Part shown: positions 8,350-19,937 of the stretch, piece by piece | Layout: each line of letters starts with the position of its first letter | Numbering within the stretch: the first letter of the stretch is position 1 | DNA from: Peiella sedimenti | GTDB taxonomy: Bacteria; Pseudomonadota; Alphaproteobacteria; Caulobacterales; Caulobacteraceae | Reading direction: 5' to 3' | Assembly (NCBI RefSeq): GCF_030504955.1 | Contig: NZ_JAUKTR010000004.1 | Coordinates: forward strand, 1 to 64,000 | DNA length: 64,000 nt | Program-made: the position numbers and the translations under genes | Notes under the pieces: generated by a model | The model's input: the letters and a program-made list of their open reading frames with translations, nothing else | What the model was told of the DNA's origin: nothing | Database searches by the model: none

Positions 8350-9255
8350 ATGTCATTCTCGGCTTCTGACAGCGCGTTCGAAGGCTTTCGCCTGACGCGG
8401 CGCGCGCCGCTGGCCATCGCGCTTTGGGCGCTGGTCTATTTCGTGGGCAGCATGATCATGTTCGCCGCCATGGGCGGGGCGCTCGGCGACCTCATGCAAG
8501 CCGCCGAGGCCATGGAGGCCGCAAGCTCCGGCGGCGACCCTGACATCGCCGTGATGGGCGACTTCTTCGCAGCCTATGGCCGCTTCGCCGCGGCGGCTTT
8601 CCCCATCGGTATAATCCTGAACGTCGTCATGAGCGCGGCGGTCAGCCGGGCCGTTCTGCGCCCTTCCGAGAAGGCGTTTGGTTATCTGCGGCTTGGTGGG
8701 GACGAGTTGCGCGTCTTCGTCGTCAATCTGGTCCTCCTGCTGGTCTTCATCGGCGTCGGCATCGTGGGGGGCATCGTCATCGGCGTAGCCGCGGGCGTGC
8801 TGGGCCAGACCAATGAAGGCGCGGCCGCGGGCGTGGCCATCCTGCTCATGCTGGTCCTGGTGTGCGCGATCATCTGGATCGCCGTTCGTCTCGGCCTCGC
8901 CGTTCCCATGACGGTGGCTGAGCGGCGCATCCGCATCTTCGATTCCTGGGGCGTGACCAAGGGCCGTTTCTGGAGCCTGCTGGGCATGGGCATTCTGGCC
9001 TTCATCCTGGCCCTGGTCGTCCAGATCCTCCTCAGCCTCGTGGGCGTGCCGCTGGCCATGGCCATCGGGGGCGGCATGGGCGCCTTCGAGCAGATCGCCA
9101 GCCTGCCCGAGAACGACATTCAGAGTCTGCTTCGCACCATGGCGCCGCTGTTCATCGGCTATCTGGCCTTTGGCGCGATCCTGCAGGCGCTGCAGTACGC
9201 GATCCTGATGGCCCCCTGGGCCAGCGCCTATCAGCAGCTGTCGGGTCGGGAGTAG
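8350..9255 (+). CDS. Multi-pass membrane protein, paralogue of previous gene
   Basis: A 301-residue protein with about six hydrophobic segments and the same N-terminal pattern (S-x-S-D-S-A-F-E-G-F-R) as the gene before it. The last segment reads LQALQYAILMAPWASAY, matching the end of the paralogue. The frame opens at 8335, but a GGATGGGGA sequence nine bases before the ATG at 8350 makes that the better start. It is followed after 4 bases by the CPBP protease gene, so the two are surely cotranscribed. No function is known to me; a role in membrane stress or as a partner or substrate of the protease is only a guess. Confidence 0.75.
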   Translation: MSFSASDSAFEGFRLTRRAPLAIALWALVYFVGSMIMFAAMGGALGDLMQAAEAMEAASSGGDPDIAVMGDFFAAYGRFAAAAFPIGIILNVVMSAAVSRAVLRPSEKAFGYLRLGGDELRVFVVNLVLLLVFIGVGIVGGIVIGVAAGVLGQTNEGAAAGVAILLMLVLVCAIIWIAVRLGLAVPMTVAERRIRIFDSWGVTKGRFWSLLGMGILAFILALVVQILLSLVGVPLAMAIGGGMGAFEQIASLPENDIQSLLRTMAPLFIGYLAFGAILQALQYAILMAPWASAYQQLSGRE

Positions 9256-9259
9256 GCGC

Positions 9260-10183
9260 ATGGCGGGCATTGAACTCTACGCGCCGCGAAAGCCGCGGCA
9301 CCGGCGCACCTGGACGGCGGCGGCTCTGCCGCTGGCGCTTGTGTTCATGCTTCTGGGCTCCGTCCTGGCGGCCTTCCCCGGCCTGGCGCTGGGCTTTCTG
9401 ACGCCGCAAGGCGCCTCAATCGGCTGGCAGGGCACGGCCTACACCCTGTTCGGCTTCGTATTCATCGCCCTGGTGACGCTGGCCTGGGTCAGGTTCTTCG
9501 AGCGGCGCGGTCTGCGCGAGATCGGCTTCAATGGCCAAGGTCTGAAGCGCTTCCTGCGCGGCTATGGCGTTGGCCTGCTGTTCCTGGTCGTCATCGTCGG
9601 GGTCATTTGGGGCGTGGGCGGTTATGGCGTCGAGGGGCCGGGCGCCTTCGGCGGCGCCGATCTGATGACGGCGCTGGTCCCGATCCTCATCCTGCTGCTG
9701 GGCTTCATCGTGCAGGGATCGACCGAGGAGATCGTCACGCGCGGCTGGCTGATGCAGGTCATCGCCTCGCGTCACGGCCTGGCCTGGGGCATCGGTCTCA
9801 GCTCGGTCCTCTTCGGACTGCTGCACGCGGCCAATATCGACCCGTCCCCTGAACTGGCCATGGGCGTGACCAATGTCATTCTGTTCGGCGTTTTCATCGG
9901 TCTTTACGCCGCGCGAGAGGGCTCGCTGTGGGGCGCCTGCGGCTGGCACGCGGCGTGGAACTGGCTGCTGGGCCTGGGCTTCGGCCTGGAGGTTTCGGGC
10001 TTGAACATCGAGGTCACGCCGCTGGTCGTGGACCTGACGACGCGCGAGACCCTGCCCTGGTGGGTCACGGGCGCCGCCTTTGGTCCCGAAGGGAGCATCG
10101 TCACCACCGCCGTCCTGCTGATCGGATCGGTGGTTCTGGCCATGCGCGGCCGCAGCCGCGATCACGGGGTGCAGGCGGCCTGA
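9260..10183 (+). CDS. CPBP family intramembrane metalloprotease (CAAX-like)
   Basis: Membrane-embedded metalloprotease family related to Rce1. The 307-residue product has the glutamate motif STEEIVTRGW (E156, E157, R161), then SVLFGLLHAANIDP with the conserved histidine, and a later ACGWHAAWNW carrying the second histidine. These are the expected active-site residues, so the protein looks intact. Eight or so hydrophobic segments fit the family. It starts 4 bases after the second paralogous membrane gene and converges with uvrA, leaving only 4 bases between the two stops. Substrates are unknown. Confidence 0.9.
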   Translation: MAGIELYAPRKPRHRRTWTAAALPLALVFMLLGSVLAAFPGLALGFLTPQGASIGWQGTAYTLFGFVFIALVTLAWVRFFERRGLREIGFNGQGLKRFLRGYGVGLLFLVVIVGVIWGVGGYGVEGPGAFGGADLMTALVPILILLLGFIVQGSTEEIVTRGWLMQVIASRHGLAWGIGLSSVLFGLLHAANIDPSPELAMGVTNVILFGVFIGLYAAREGSLWGACGWHAAWNWLLGLGFGLEVSGLNIEVTPLVVDLTTRETLPWWVTGAAFGPEGSIVTTAVLLIGSVVLAMRGRSRDHGVQAA

Positions 10184-10187
10184 CGCC

Positions 10188-13079
<2,892 letters not shown>

Positions 13080-13160
13080 GCTGTCGCTGAGAACGCTGGG
13101 GCGAGAGACGCGCTCCCGCTGGACGGTGTCATATGGGCACTGACTCGCTGATTACAGCAA

Positions 13161-13175
13161 GAACAAAGCCGGAAC
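13161..13175 (-). promoter_or_regulatory. LexA (SOS) box of uvrA
   Basis: On the plus strand the bases read GAAC, seven bases, GAAC; on the strand of uvrA this is GTTC-N7-GTTC, the alphaproteobacterial LexA operator. It lies between the end of the haemoglobin gene and the uvrA start, where the uvrA promoter must be. A sequence TTGTTC overlapping the box could serve as a -35 element. Confidence 0.8.
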
Positions 13176-13186
13176 CAGCGCCTGCG

Positions 13187-13654
13187 TCACTCGGCCCTTC
13201 GGTACCGCTCGCCGCGATTGAGCAGCACACCGTTGGCCGAGGCGACGCCCAGCTCAAGGCTCTCGGCGATGCGGCGGGCGCGCTCGATGAAATGGTCCGC
13301 GGCCGGTAGCGGGCAGACCTCGTGCGCGGTTTCCTCGAACAGCTCAAGCCAGCGGTCGAAATGGGCGGCTTCGATCGGGAGGGGGATGTGCTTGGGCATG
13401 GGGCGGCCGTGATAGACGCCTGTCATCAGGGCGACGGACGACCAGAACAGCTTCATCTGTTCCAGATGCGGGGCCCAGTCGCTGATCTTCGCGGCGAATA
13501 CCGGCCCCAGCAGCGGATCGGCCCGCACCTTGGCGTAGAAGGTCTCGACCAGGGCGGCGATCATCGCCTCGTCGATGCCGGTTTCGGCGCGGATCTGGGC
13601 CGTGAGCTCGTCGCGGCGGCTGACGAAGCTCTGGCCGGTCGGGGGAGGCTGCAT
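13187..13654 (-). CDS. Group III truncated haemoglobin
   Basis: Small haem protein of the 2-on-2 globin fold, 155 residues from the chosen start. Visible landmarks are the FYAKVRADPLLGPVFAAKISDW helix region, HLEQMKLFWSSVALMTGVYHGRPMPKH, and PIEAAHFDRWLELFEET with the proximal histidine, typical of group III proteins. Likely role is oxygen or NO chemistry; this is from the family only. The open frame goes back to 13759, but the extra residues are arginine-rich and unlike globins; MQPPPTGQSF at 13654 is a reasonable start. Confidence 0.88.
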   Translation of the reverse strand: MQPPPTGQSFVSRRDELTAQIRAETGIDEAMIAALVETFYAKVRADPLLGPVFAAKISDWAPHLEQMKLFWSSVALMTGVYHGRPMPKHIPLPIEAAHFDRWLELFEETAHEVCPLPAADHFIERARRIAESLELGVASANGVLLNRGERYRRAE

Positions 13655-13801
13655 GGGCGTGATGTAGGCCTCAAGGGCCATCAGGCCAATGGCGATCCGC
13701 ATGACCCATCGGGGGCGCCGCCTTGGAAAAGGCTTGCGCGCCGGCCGCGCGCCTCTCACATTCGGTCCGTTCGCAGGAACGTCCGAGGAGCCCCGACGAA
13801 G

Positions 13802-13939
13802 ATGATCAGCCTGGTGGAAATCGCATTCGCCCTTTCCGCACCGCTGCTCGTGTTCGCCTATGTCCTCTCGAAATCCTCACCCAAGCCCGTCCGCATCCGC
13901 GTACGCAACGCTCGACCGCGTCGGCGCCCGCACGCCTGA
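13802..13939 (+). CDS. Possible small membrane protein
   Basis: A 45-residue frame (MISLVEIAFALSAPLLVFAY, then a basic tail rich in arginine) with one hydrophobic segment and a GAGGAG-like sequence before the ATG. It overlaps the first 80 bases of the ABC-F gene in another frame, which makes it doubtful unless the ABC-F protein starts later. It is recorded because the hydrophobic-then-basic layout is not what a random shadow frame usually gives. Confidence 0.25.
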   Translation: MISLVEIAFALSAPLLVFAYVLSKSSPKPVRIRVRNARPRRRPHA

Positions 13940-15491
13940 CGGCCGCATACTTTTCGACAATCTGAGCCTGGCTCTTGCGCACGAGCGCACGGGGCTGGTG
14001 GGCCGCAACGGGTCGGGGAAGACCACCCTGCTGCGTCTGATCGCGGGGCTGGCCGAGCCCTCGGAGGGCCTGGTCGCCCGATCTGGCTCCGTGGCGTGGC
14101 TGGCCCAAAGGCGGGAGCCCGAGCCGGCCGAGACCGTGGCCGACGCCCTGGGCGTGGCCGAAGCCCTGGCGACTGTCGCGCGGGTGCTGGCGGGCGATGG
14201 AAGTCCCCAGGACCTGGCCGAGGCGGATTGGACCCTGGAGACGCGGATCGCCGCCGTGATGGCGGACGCCGGACTGGCCGGCCTCGATCTATGCCGGAGG
14301 GTCGCCACCCTGAGCGGCGGCGAACAGACGCGTCTGAGGCTGGCGGCTCTGCGCCTCGCTCCTCCTGACCTGCTGCTGTTGGATGAGCCCACAAACCACA
14401 TGGACGCCGAGGGTCGGGCCCAAGTCGCCGACCTGCTGGCGCGCTGGCCGGGCGGCGTGGTCGTGGCCAGTCATGACCGCGCCCTGTTGCGGCGGATGGA
14501 CCGCATCGTCGAGCTGTCCGACCTGGGCGCCGCCGTCTTCGGGGGCGGCTACGACGCCTATGCCGAGCGCAAGGCGGCCGAACGCGCCGCGGCCGAGCAC
14601 GACCTGTCGGTGGCCGAGCGGGAAGTGGAGCGCGCGGCGCGCGACAGCCAGAGAGCGGCCGAGCGCAAGGCGCGGCGTGACCGCGCGGGCCGCGCCTTCG
14701 CCATGAGGCGCTCGGAGCCGAAGATCCTGCTGGGCGCCATGGCCGAGCGGGCGGAGAACTCGGGTGGGCGGGAAGACTGGCTGGCCCAGCGCCGCGCGGA
14801 GGCCGCGTCGGCGAAGCTGACGGCCGCGCGCGAGCGGGTGGAGCAGGTGCGCCTGCTCGATATCCCTCTGCCCTCGCCAGACCTGGCGAGGGGGCGCACG
14901 GTGCTGACCCTTGAGAATGCGGCTTGGCGGGCGCCGGACGGCAGGGTCGTGGTCGGGCCCATTTCGATGCAGCTCACGGGCCCCGAGCGCGTGGCTGTGA
15001 CTGGGCCCAATGGCGCGGGAAAGTCGACGCTGCTGAAGCTGATGGCCGGCGAGTTGGAGCCGGCCGAAGGGACCGTTCAGCGTCCAGTCCGCTCCGCCCT
15101 CCTGGATCAGGACGCGGCTCTCCTGCGGCCTCGCGAGACCCTGATGGAGGCCTATCGGCGCCTGAACCCAGAGACGACGCCCAATCAGGCGCACGCCGCC
15201 CTGGCGCGGTTCCTGTTCCGCAACAGCGCCGCGCAGAAGACGGTGGGCGTCCTTTCAGGCGGCGAACGCCTGCGGGCGGCCCTGGCCTGCGTCATGACGG
15301 CCGTGCAGCCACCGCAGTTGCTGATCCTGGATGAGCCGACGAACCATCTGGACCTGGACTCTCTGGCGGCCGTCGAGGCGGCCCTGGCGGCCTGGCGGGG
15401 CGCCCTGGTCGTGGTCAGCCACGATCCCGAGTTCCTGGATGCGATCGGCGTAGAGCGGACCCTGGCGCTCAGGCCTGGCGGTTCAGGGTGA
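13860..15491 (+). CDS. ABC-F family ATPase
   Basis: Soluble protein with two ABC modules and no membrane part, acting at the ribosome in most studied relatives. The 543 residues show Walker A GRNGSGKTTLLRLI and [14 protein letters not shown], signatures LSGGEQTRLRLAAL and LSGGERLRAALACV, and Walker [13 protein letters not shown] and [12 protein letters not shown]. Between the modules is a charged linker with heptad-like arginine/glutamate runs (EREVERAARDSQRAAERKARRDR). Its 3' end overlaps the end of the convergent flagellar gene by 23 bases. Which ABC-F subgroup it belongs to I cannot say; it is clearly distinct from the EttA encoded at 39614. Confidence 0.9.
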   Translation: MSSRNPHPSPSASAYATLDRVGARTPDGRILFDNLSLALAHERTGLVGRNGSGKTTLLRLIAGLAEPSEGLVARSGSVAWLAQRREPEPAETVADALGVAEALATVARVLAGDGSPQDLAEADWTLETRIAAVMADAGLAGLDLCRRVATLSGGEQTRLRLAALRLAPPDLLLLDEPTNHMDAEGRAQVADLLARWPGGVVVASHDRALLRRMDRIVELSDLGAAVFGGGYDAYAERKAAERAAAEHDLSVAEREVERAARDSQRAAERKARRDRAGRAFAMRRSEPKILLGAMAERAENSGGREDWLAQRRAEAASAKLTAARERVEQVRLLDIPLPSPDLARGRTVLTLENAAWRAPDGRVVVGPISMQLTGPERVAVTGPNGAGKSTLLKLMAGELEPAEGTVQRPVRSALLDQDAALLRPRETLMEAYRRLNPETTPNQAHAALARFLFRNSAAQKTVGVLSGGERLRAALACVMTAVQPPQLLILDEPTNHLDLDSLAAVEAALAAWRGALVVVSHDPEFLDAIGVERTLALRPGGSG

Positions 15492-15906
15492 CGGCGCGGG
15501 CGTCGCCGGCGGCGGCCACGCCTTGAGCGCCATAGGCGGAGGGCGCGCGGCCCTGCGCCACCTCGCTGGCGATGGCGTGCACCAGCCCTTCGGTCAGGGT
15601 CTTGGCGGCCTCGAGCGCGCGCGCATGGCGGCGAAGCACCTGATCCAGCCGTTTCACGACCTCAGCCAAGGCCGCCTTGTCGGCCAGGGGCGCGGGTTCG
15701 ATCAGAGCGGGATCGGTTTTGATGCGTACGGCTTCATGGCGGTAGAGGTTGGCCAGGCGCTGGGTTTCGGCCACCCCGGCGGCCACGTCCTGCGGACGTC
15801 GCGCCTCGAAGGCCGCGGCTTCCACGGTCAGGCGCTCGGTCAGCAGCTCGGCCACGGTGGTCAGCTGGCGGGCGCGGTCGGCGGCGTCGTGGGCGGCGAG
15901 GGCCAT
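15469..15906 (-). CDS. FlbY/FlgN-like flagellar protein
   Basis: A 145-residue, all-helical, alanine-rich protein with the length and charge pattern of FlgN-type flagellar chaperones (TTVAELLTERLTVEAAAFEARRPQDVAAGVAETQRLANLYRHE). It is the third gene after flgI and the rod-binding gene, starting on a TGATG overlap. In Caulobacter the gene in this position has been called flbY; I assign it by position and helical pattern, not by a clear motif. It probably helps export or assembly of hook or rod parts. Confidence 0.65.
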   Translation of the reverse strand: MALAAHDAADRARQLTTVAELLTERLTVEAAAFEARRPQDVAAGVAETQRLANLYRHEAVRIKTDPALIEPAPLADKAALAEVVKRLDQVLRRHARALEAAKTLTEGLVHAIASEVAQGRAPSAYGAQGVAAAGDARAVTLNRQA

Positions 15907-16235
15907 CAGGACGCTCCCTGCGACGGAAGTTCCAGGCCCTGAGCGCGCAGTAGTTCCGCCTGCACCCGGTCGGCCAGGCCGATCCCGCCGGAGCGCGCGG
16001 CCTGTCTGGCGACGGCGTCGACCATGAAGGAGCGGAAAGCCTCTTCACCGGCTCCGCCGCCGAACATGGAGTCCTGAGAGGATACGCCCGCGAACACAGG
16101 CTGCAGCATGGAAGAAAGGAAGGCCGTCTCGAACTGGACGGCCGCCTCGCGGGCCCGGGCCACGTCGTGGACGCCCGCCGGGGCCTGGACTGTCGGACGC
16201 AGGACGTCGGTGGGCAGGGAGACAGGACCGCTCAT
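15906..16235 (-). CDS. Flagellar rod-binding protein (FlgJ N-domain type)
   Basis: A 109-residue protein equal to the rod-binding half of FlgJ without the muramidase half, as usual in alphaproteobacteria. The signature is AREAAVQFETAFLSSMLQPVFAG, followed by GGGAGEEAFRSFMVDAVARQAARSGGIGLAD. It likely caps or guides rod assembly in the periplasm. Both ends overlap its neighbours in TGATG: flgI before and the FlbY-like gene after. Confidence 0.88.
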   Translation of the reverse strand: MSGPVSLPTDVLRPTVQAPAGVHDVARAREAAVQFETAFLSSMLQPVFAGVSSQDSMFGGGAGEEAFRSFMVDAVARQAARSGGIGLADRVQAELLRAQGLELPSQGAS

Positions 16236-17338
16236 CAGATCACCTCGATGTCGGCTTGCAGGGCGCCCGCGGCGCGGATGGCCTGAAGGATGGAGATCAT
16301 GTCGCGGGGTGAGACGCCCAGGGCGTTGAGCCCGCTGACCACGCTGGAGAGCGAGGCGCCGCCCCCCATGACATGGAGCTGCGTGCCGGTTTCCTCGACC
16401 GTGACATCGGACTGGGGGACCACCGCCGTCTGGCCGCGTGAGAAAGGCGCAGGCTGGCTGACCTGGGGCGTCTCCTGCACGCTGACGGTCAGGTTGCCCT
16501 GGGCCACCGCCACGGTGGAGACCCGCACGGCCTCGCCCATGACGATGACGCCGTTGGCCTCGTCGATGACCACCTTGGCCGGCGCGTCCACATCGACGTT
16601 GAGCAGCTCGATCTGCGACAGGTAGCGACTCATGTCCTGGCCCGCGGGCGCGCGTACGGCGACCACGGTGCCGTTCTCGGCGTAGGCGGTGTTGGGGAAG
16701 TGCTGGTTGATGACCCCGGCGATGCGCTGGGCCGTGGTGAAGTCCGGGTTGCGCAGGGTCAGGCGCACGATGGGCATGGTCGAAAGGTCAAAGCCGGTCT
16801 CGCGCTCCACGACGCCGCCGGCGGCGATGCGCCCGGCGGTCGGCACGCCCCGCGTCACTGATGAACCCGAAGCGCCTGAGGCGGACACGCCGCCCGTCTG
16901 CACGGCGCCCTGCGCCACGGCGTAGACCTGGCCGTCGGCCCCCATCAGCGACGTGACCAGGAGCGTGCCGCCCATCAGGTTGCGGGCGTCGCCCGTGGTC
17001 GAGACCGTCACGTCGATGCGGGAGCCCGGCGTGGCGAAGGGCGGCAGCTCGGCCGTGACCATGACGGCGGCCACGTTCTTGGTGTTGGCGTTGGCGTCGC
17101 GGATGTTGACGCCCTGGCGCTCGAGCAGCGCCTCCAGGCTCTGACGAGTCATGGGGGAGTTGCGAAGGCTGTCGCCGGTGCCGTTCAGGCCCACCACCAG
17201 GCCGTAGCCCATCAGCTGGTTAGACCTGACCCCTTCGATGGACACGATGTCCTTGATCCGAGACGTGGCGGCCGCAGGCGCGGCGGCGACGCCGAGAGCG
17301 GCGGCGACAAGGACGATCAGCAGGCACAGACGCGACAT
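16235..17338 (-). CDS. flgI: Flagellar P-ring protein
   Basis: Periplasmic P-ring subunit of the flagellar basal body, 367 residues. It has a signal peptide (MSRLCLLIVLVAAALGVAAA, then APAAATSRIKDI) and the strongly conserved start of the mature protein: SIEGVRSNQLMGYGLVVGLNG, then GTGDSLRNSPMTRQSLEALL and NVAAVMVTAELPPFATPGSR. The frame opens at 17404; the ATG at 17338 places the signal peptide correctly. A sigma-54-like promoter lies at 17374-17389. It is first in an operon with the rod-binding and FlbY-like genes and is divergent from fliX, as in Caulobacter. Confidence 0.96.
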   Translation of the reverse strand: MSRLCLLIVLVAAALGVAAAPAAATSRIKDIVSIEGVRSNQLMGYGLVVGLNGTGDSLRNSPMTRQSLEALLERQGVNIRDANANTKNVAAVMVTAELPPFATPGSRIDVTVSTTGDARNLMGGTLLVTSLMGADGQVYAVAQGAVQTGGVSASGASGSSVTRGVPTAGRIAAGGVVERETGFDLSTMPIVRLTLRNPDFTTAQRIAGVINQHFPNTAYAENGTVVAVRAPAGQDMSRYLSQIELLNVDVDAPAKVVIDEANGVIVMGEAVRVSTVAVAQGNLTVSVQETPQVSQPAPFSRGQTAVVPQSDVTVEETGTQLHVMGGGASLSSVVSGLNALGVSPRDMISILQAIRAAGALQADIEVI

Positions 17339-17373
17339 GACGGTGGTCCCGTTAAGCATGATGCGCCAGGCGA

Positions 17374-17389
17374 TGCAGCTTCCATGCCA
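17374..17389 (-). promoter_or_regulatory. Candidate sigma-54 promoter of flgI
   Basis: On the minus strand the bases read TGGCATG-N4-CTGCA, which keeps the GG and GC pairs at the exact 10-base spacing of sigma-54 promoters (consensus TGGCAC-N5-TTGC), with one departure in the -12 part. It lies 36 bases before the flgI start, a normal distance. In Caulobacter several flagellar operons use sigma-54. Confidence 0.6.
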
Positions 17390-17516
17390 GCCCCGTCGCG
17401 CCAAAAGTCGAGATAGATCAAGGGTCTATCTGGTTAATGATCCGGCGATCTCGCCGACCGGCAAATTCTGCCGTCCGTTAAGAGTTCGGTGACCCGGACG
17501 CGGCAAACCTGCCGCC

Positions 17517-17933
17517 ATGCGCATCGAACGCACTGGAGCGAGCCCCACCGCCACCACGCCGTCCAGCGGACGGGCGGGAGCCGCGGGTTTCAGCCTGGGC
17601 GGGGCCGGGGCGCCTGCCGCGGCAGCGCCGGCCGCCAGCGCCGCAGGCGTGATGGGCGTAGCCTCCGTCGGAGCCCTGATGGCCCTGCAGGGCGCCGAGA
17701 CGGCCACCGAGCGCCGTCGCCGCGCCATGCGCCGCGCCTCCGGCATTCTCGACCGGCTGGAAGAGGTGAAGCTGGCGCTTCTGGAGGGCGGGCGAGGCGA
17801 GGCGGCCTTGTCCGGACTGGCCCGCGCGGTGCGCGAGGAACGCGTCGGGGACGAGGATCAGGGGCTCAACCAACTGCTCAATCAGATCGAGATCCGGGCG
17901 GCGGTCGAGCTGGCCAAGGCGCGCCTCGTTTAG
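17517..17933 (+). CDS. fliX: Flagellar assembly regulator FliX
   Basis: FliX is a membrane-associated protein that ties early flagellar assembly to FlbD and sigma-54 gene activity in Caulobacter. The 138-residue product starts MRIERTGAS, has an alanine/glycine-rich middle and a conserved helical second half (RRRRAMRRASGILDRLEEVK; LLEGG; ALSGLARAVREERVGDEDQGLNQLLNQIEIRAAVELAKA). Position divergent from flgI is the same as in Caulobacter. A CtrA site would be expected for this class, but I found only TTAA half sites in the 178-base gap. Confidence 0.9.
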   Translation: MRIERTGASPTATTPSSGRAGAAGFSLGGAGAPAAAAPAASAAGVMGVASVGALMALQGAETATERRRRAMRRASGILDRLEEVKLALLEGGRGEAALSGLARAVREERVGDEDQGLNQLLNQIEIRAAVELAKARLV

Positions 17934-18087
17934 CATCAGCGTTTCGCTGCGGCGGGAAAACCACGCTGGTTGAGGGAATTCATTCCATTTCCCCTGCGGC
18001 ATTGCATTCGATTGATGCGAATCCGCAGCATCGGCTATACGGCGTTCCGCGTACCCAGGGGGGTGTGCTGTGAGGCGTGAGGGACCG

Positions 18088-18525
18088 ATGAACGCTATGG
18101 CGTCTGTCGTCGTCGACGAGGCCTATCGTCCAAGCGAGGACGAGCCGTTCATGAATGAGCGGCAGCTGGACTACTTCCGGAAGAAGCTATTGGCCTGGAA
18201 GGACGACATTCTTCGCGAGGCCAAGGGCACCGTAGTCAACCTGCAGGCCGAGACCGAGAACCATCCGGACCTCGTCGACCGGGCCAGTTCCGAGACCGAT
18301 CGGGCGCTGGAGCTGCGCACCCGCGACCGTCAGCGCAAGCTGATCGCCAAGATCGACGAGGCGCTGAGGCGGATCGAGGACGGCAGCTACGGCTATTGCG
18401 AAGAGACGGGCGAGCCGATCGGCCTGGCCCGGCTGGAGGCCCGCCCCACAGCGACCTTGAGCCTCGAGGCGCAGGAGCTGCACGAGCGGCGCGAGCGCGT
18501 TCATCGCGACGAACGCCAGGCCTGA
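18088..18525 (+). CDS. dksA: DksA-type RNA polymerase-binding protein with degenerate zinc finger
   Basis: Secondary-channel regulator that works with ppGpp at RNA polymerase. The 145 residues contain a coiled-coil arm (about 23-95) and the globular part with DGSYGYCEETGEPIGLARLEARPTA. Of the four zinc cysteines of E. coli DksA only C104 remains; the others are T107, S125 and A128, so no zinc can be bound in the usual way. This is common in alphaproteobacterial DksA. The frame opens at a GTG at 18070; the ATG at 18088 with GTGAGGG before it is preferred. Confidence 0.93.
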   Translation: MNAMASVVVDEAYRPSEDEPFMNERQLDYFRKKLLAWKDDILREAKGTVVNLQAETENHPDLVDRASSETDRALELRTRDRQRKLIAKIDEALRRIEDGSYGYCEETGEPIGLARLEARPTATLSLEAQELHERRERVHRDERQA

Positions 18526-18596
18526 GGCCTCAAGCCCTCGCTTGACAGGGGGCGGCGGCTGGACGACCTACGCGGGCTTTCCGCATGGGTCCCTCA

Positions 18597-19931
18597 ATGT
18601 CCGTCAAGGTTCGCTTCGCCCCGTCGCCGACCGGCCGTCTGCATGTGGGCAATGTCCGCACGGCGCTGGTCAACTGGCTGTTCGCCAAGGGCCAGGGCGG
18701 TCAATTCGTCCTGCGCATCGATGACACGGATCTGGCGCGTTCGACGGCCGAGTTCGAGACCGGCATCGAGACCGATCTGAAGTGGCTCGGACTTGAGTGG
18801 GACGAGCGCCACAATCAGTCGAAGCGCTTTGCGTCCTATGAAGCCGCGGCGGCGAAGCTGAAGGCGGCCGGACGGCTCTACGCCTGTTACGAAACCGCCG
18901 AAGAGCTGGACCGCCGCCGCAAGGTGCAGCTGTCGCGCGGTCTGCCGCCCATCTACGATCGGGCCGCCCTGAAGCTGACGGATGAGGAGAAGCGCGCGCT
19001 GGAGGCGGAAGGCCGTCGGCCTCACTGGCGCTTCAGGCTGGATGGCCGCCGGGTCACCTGGAACGACCTGGTTCGCGGGGCCGCCGAGGTGGACACCGCC
19101 TCCATGTCAGACCCCGTGTTGATCCGCGAGGACGGTCTGTTCCTGTACACGCTGCCGTCGGTGGTGGACGACATCGACATGGGCATCACCCACGTCATCC
19201 GGGGCGAGGACCACGTCACCAACACCGGCGCCCAGATTGAGCTGTTCGAGGCGCTGGGCGCCAAGGCGCCGGGCTTTGCGCACATGTCGCTGCTGGTGGG
19301 CGAGGACGGCCAAGCCCTGTCCAAGCGGCTGGGTTCGCTGTCGATCGCCCAGATGCGAGAGGACGGCTACGAGCCGCTGGCGGTGGTCAGCCATCTGGGC
19401 CGCATCGGCACCAGCGACAATCTCGAGGCTTCGGACTCGCTGGAGGCCCTGGCGTCGGGCTTCGACTTCGGCAAGCTGGGACGGGCGCCTGCGCGCTATG
19501 ACACGGCCGACCTGGACCGGTTGAACGCCGCGGTGCTGCACGCCATGACCTACGAGGCGGCCCGGCCGCGCCTGACGGCCATGGACGCGGACCTTGGCGA
19601 GACCTTCTGGCAGACGGTGCGGCCGAACCTGAACAGGTTCTCCGACGTCGCCGAGCTGGCGCGCATCGTGCGCGGGCCGGTGACGCCGAAGATCGAGGAC
19701 GCCGCCTTCGCGGCCAAGGCGGCCGAGCTGTTGCCTCAGACGCTGGACGAAACCAGCTGGGGCGCCTGGACCGCCACTGTCAAAGAAGCGACCGGCGCCA
19801 AGGGCAAGGGTCTTTTCATGCCGCTGCGCCAGGCCCTCACTGGGGACGACCACGGTCCTGAATTGGCGGCGCTCGCACCCCTGATCGGGCGCGAGCGCAT
19901 CCTCAAGCGATTGGCCGGCGAAACGGCCTGA
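18597..19931 (+). CDS. gltX: Glutamyl-tRNA synthetase
   Basis: Charges tRNA with glutamate. The 444-residue product opens with the class I signature [20 protein letters not shown] (HVGN in place of HIGH) and carries the KMSKS-type loop as [10 protein letters not shown]. Other landmarks are [23 protein letters not shown] and the helical anticodon-binding end. Many alphaproteobacteria have two gltX genes; this shorter form is one of them and which tRNA set it serves cannot be told here. An ATG at 18585, four codons upstream, is an alternative start. Confidence 0.95.
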   Translation: MSVKVRFAPSPTGRLHVGNVRTALVNWLFAKGQGGQFVLRIDDTDLARSTAEFETGIETDLKWLGLEWDERHNQSKRFASYEAAAAKLKAAGRLYACYETAEELDRRRKVQLSRGLPPIYDRAALKLTDEEKRALEAEGRRPHWRFRLDGRRVTWNDLVRGAAEVDTASMSDPVLIREDGLFLYTLPSVVDDIDMGITHVIRGEDHVTNTGAQIELFEALGAKAPGFAHMSLLVGEDGQALSKRLGSLSIAQMREDGYEPLAVVSHLGRIGTSDNLEASDSLEALASGFDFGKLGRAPARYDTADLDRLNAAVLHAMTYEAARPRLTAMDADLGETFWQTVRPNLNRFSDVAELARIVRGPVTPKIEDAAFAAKAAELLPQTLDETSWGAWTATVKEATGAKGKGLFMPLRQALTGDDHGPELAALAPLIGRERILKRLAGETA

Positions 19932-19937
19932 TCAGAT

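Noticed and set aside
17339..17516. CtrA site in the flgI-fliX gap
   Set aside because: Several TTAA half sites occur, but none has a second half at the right spacing with one mismatch or less.
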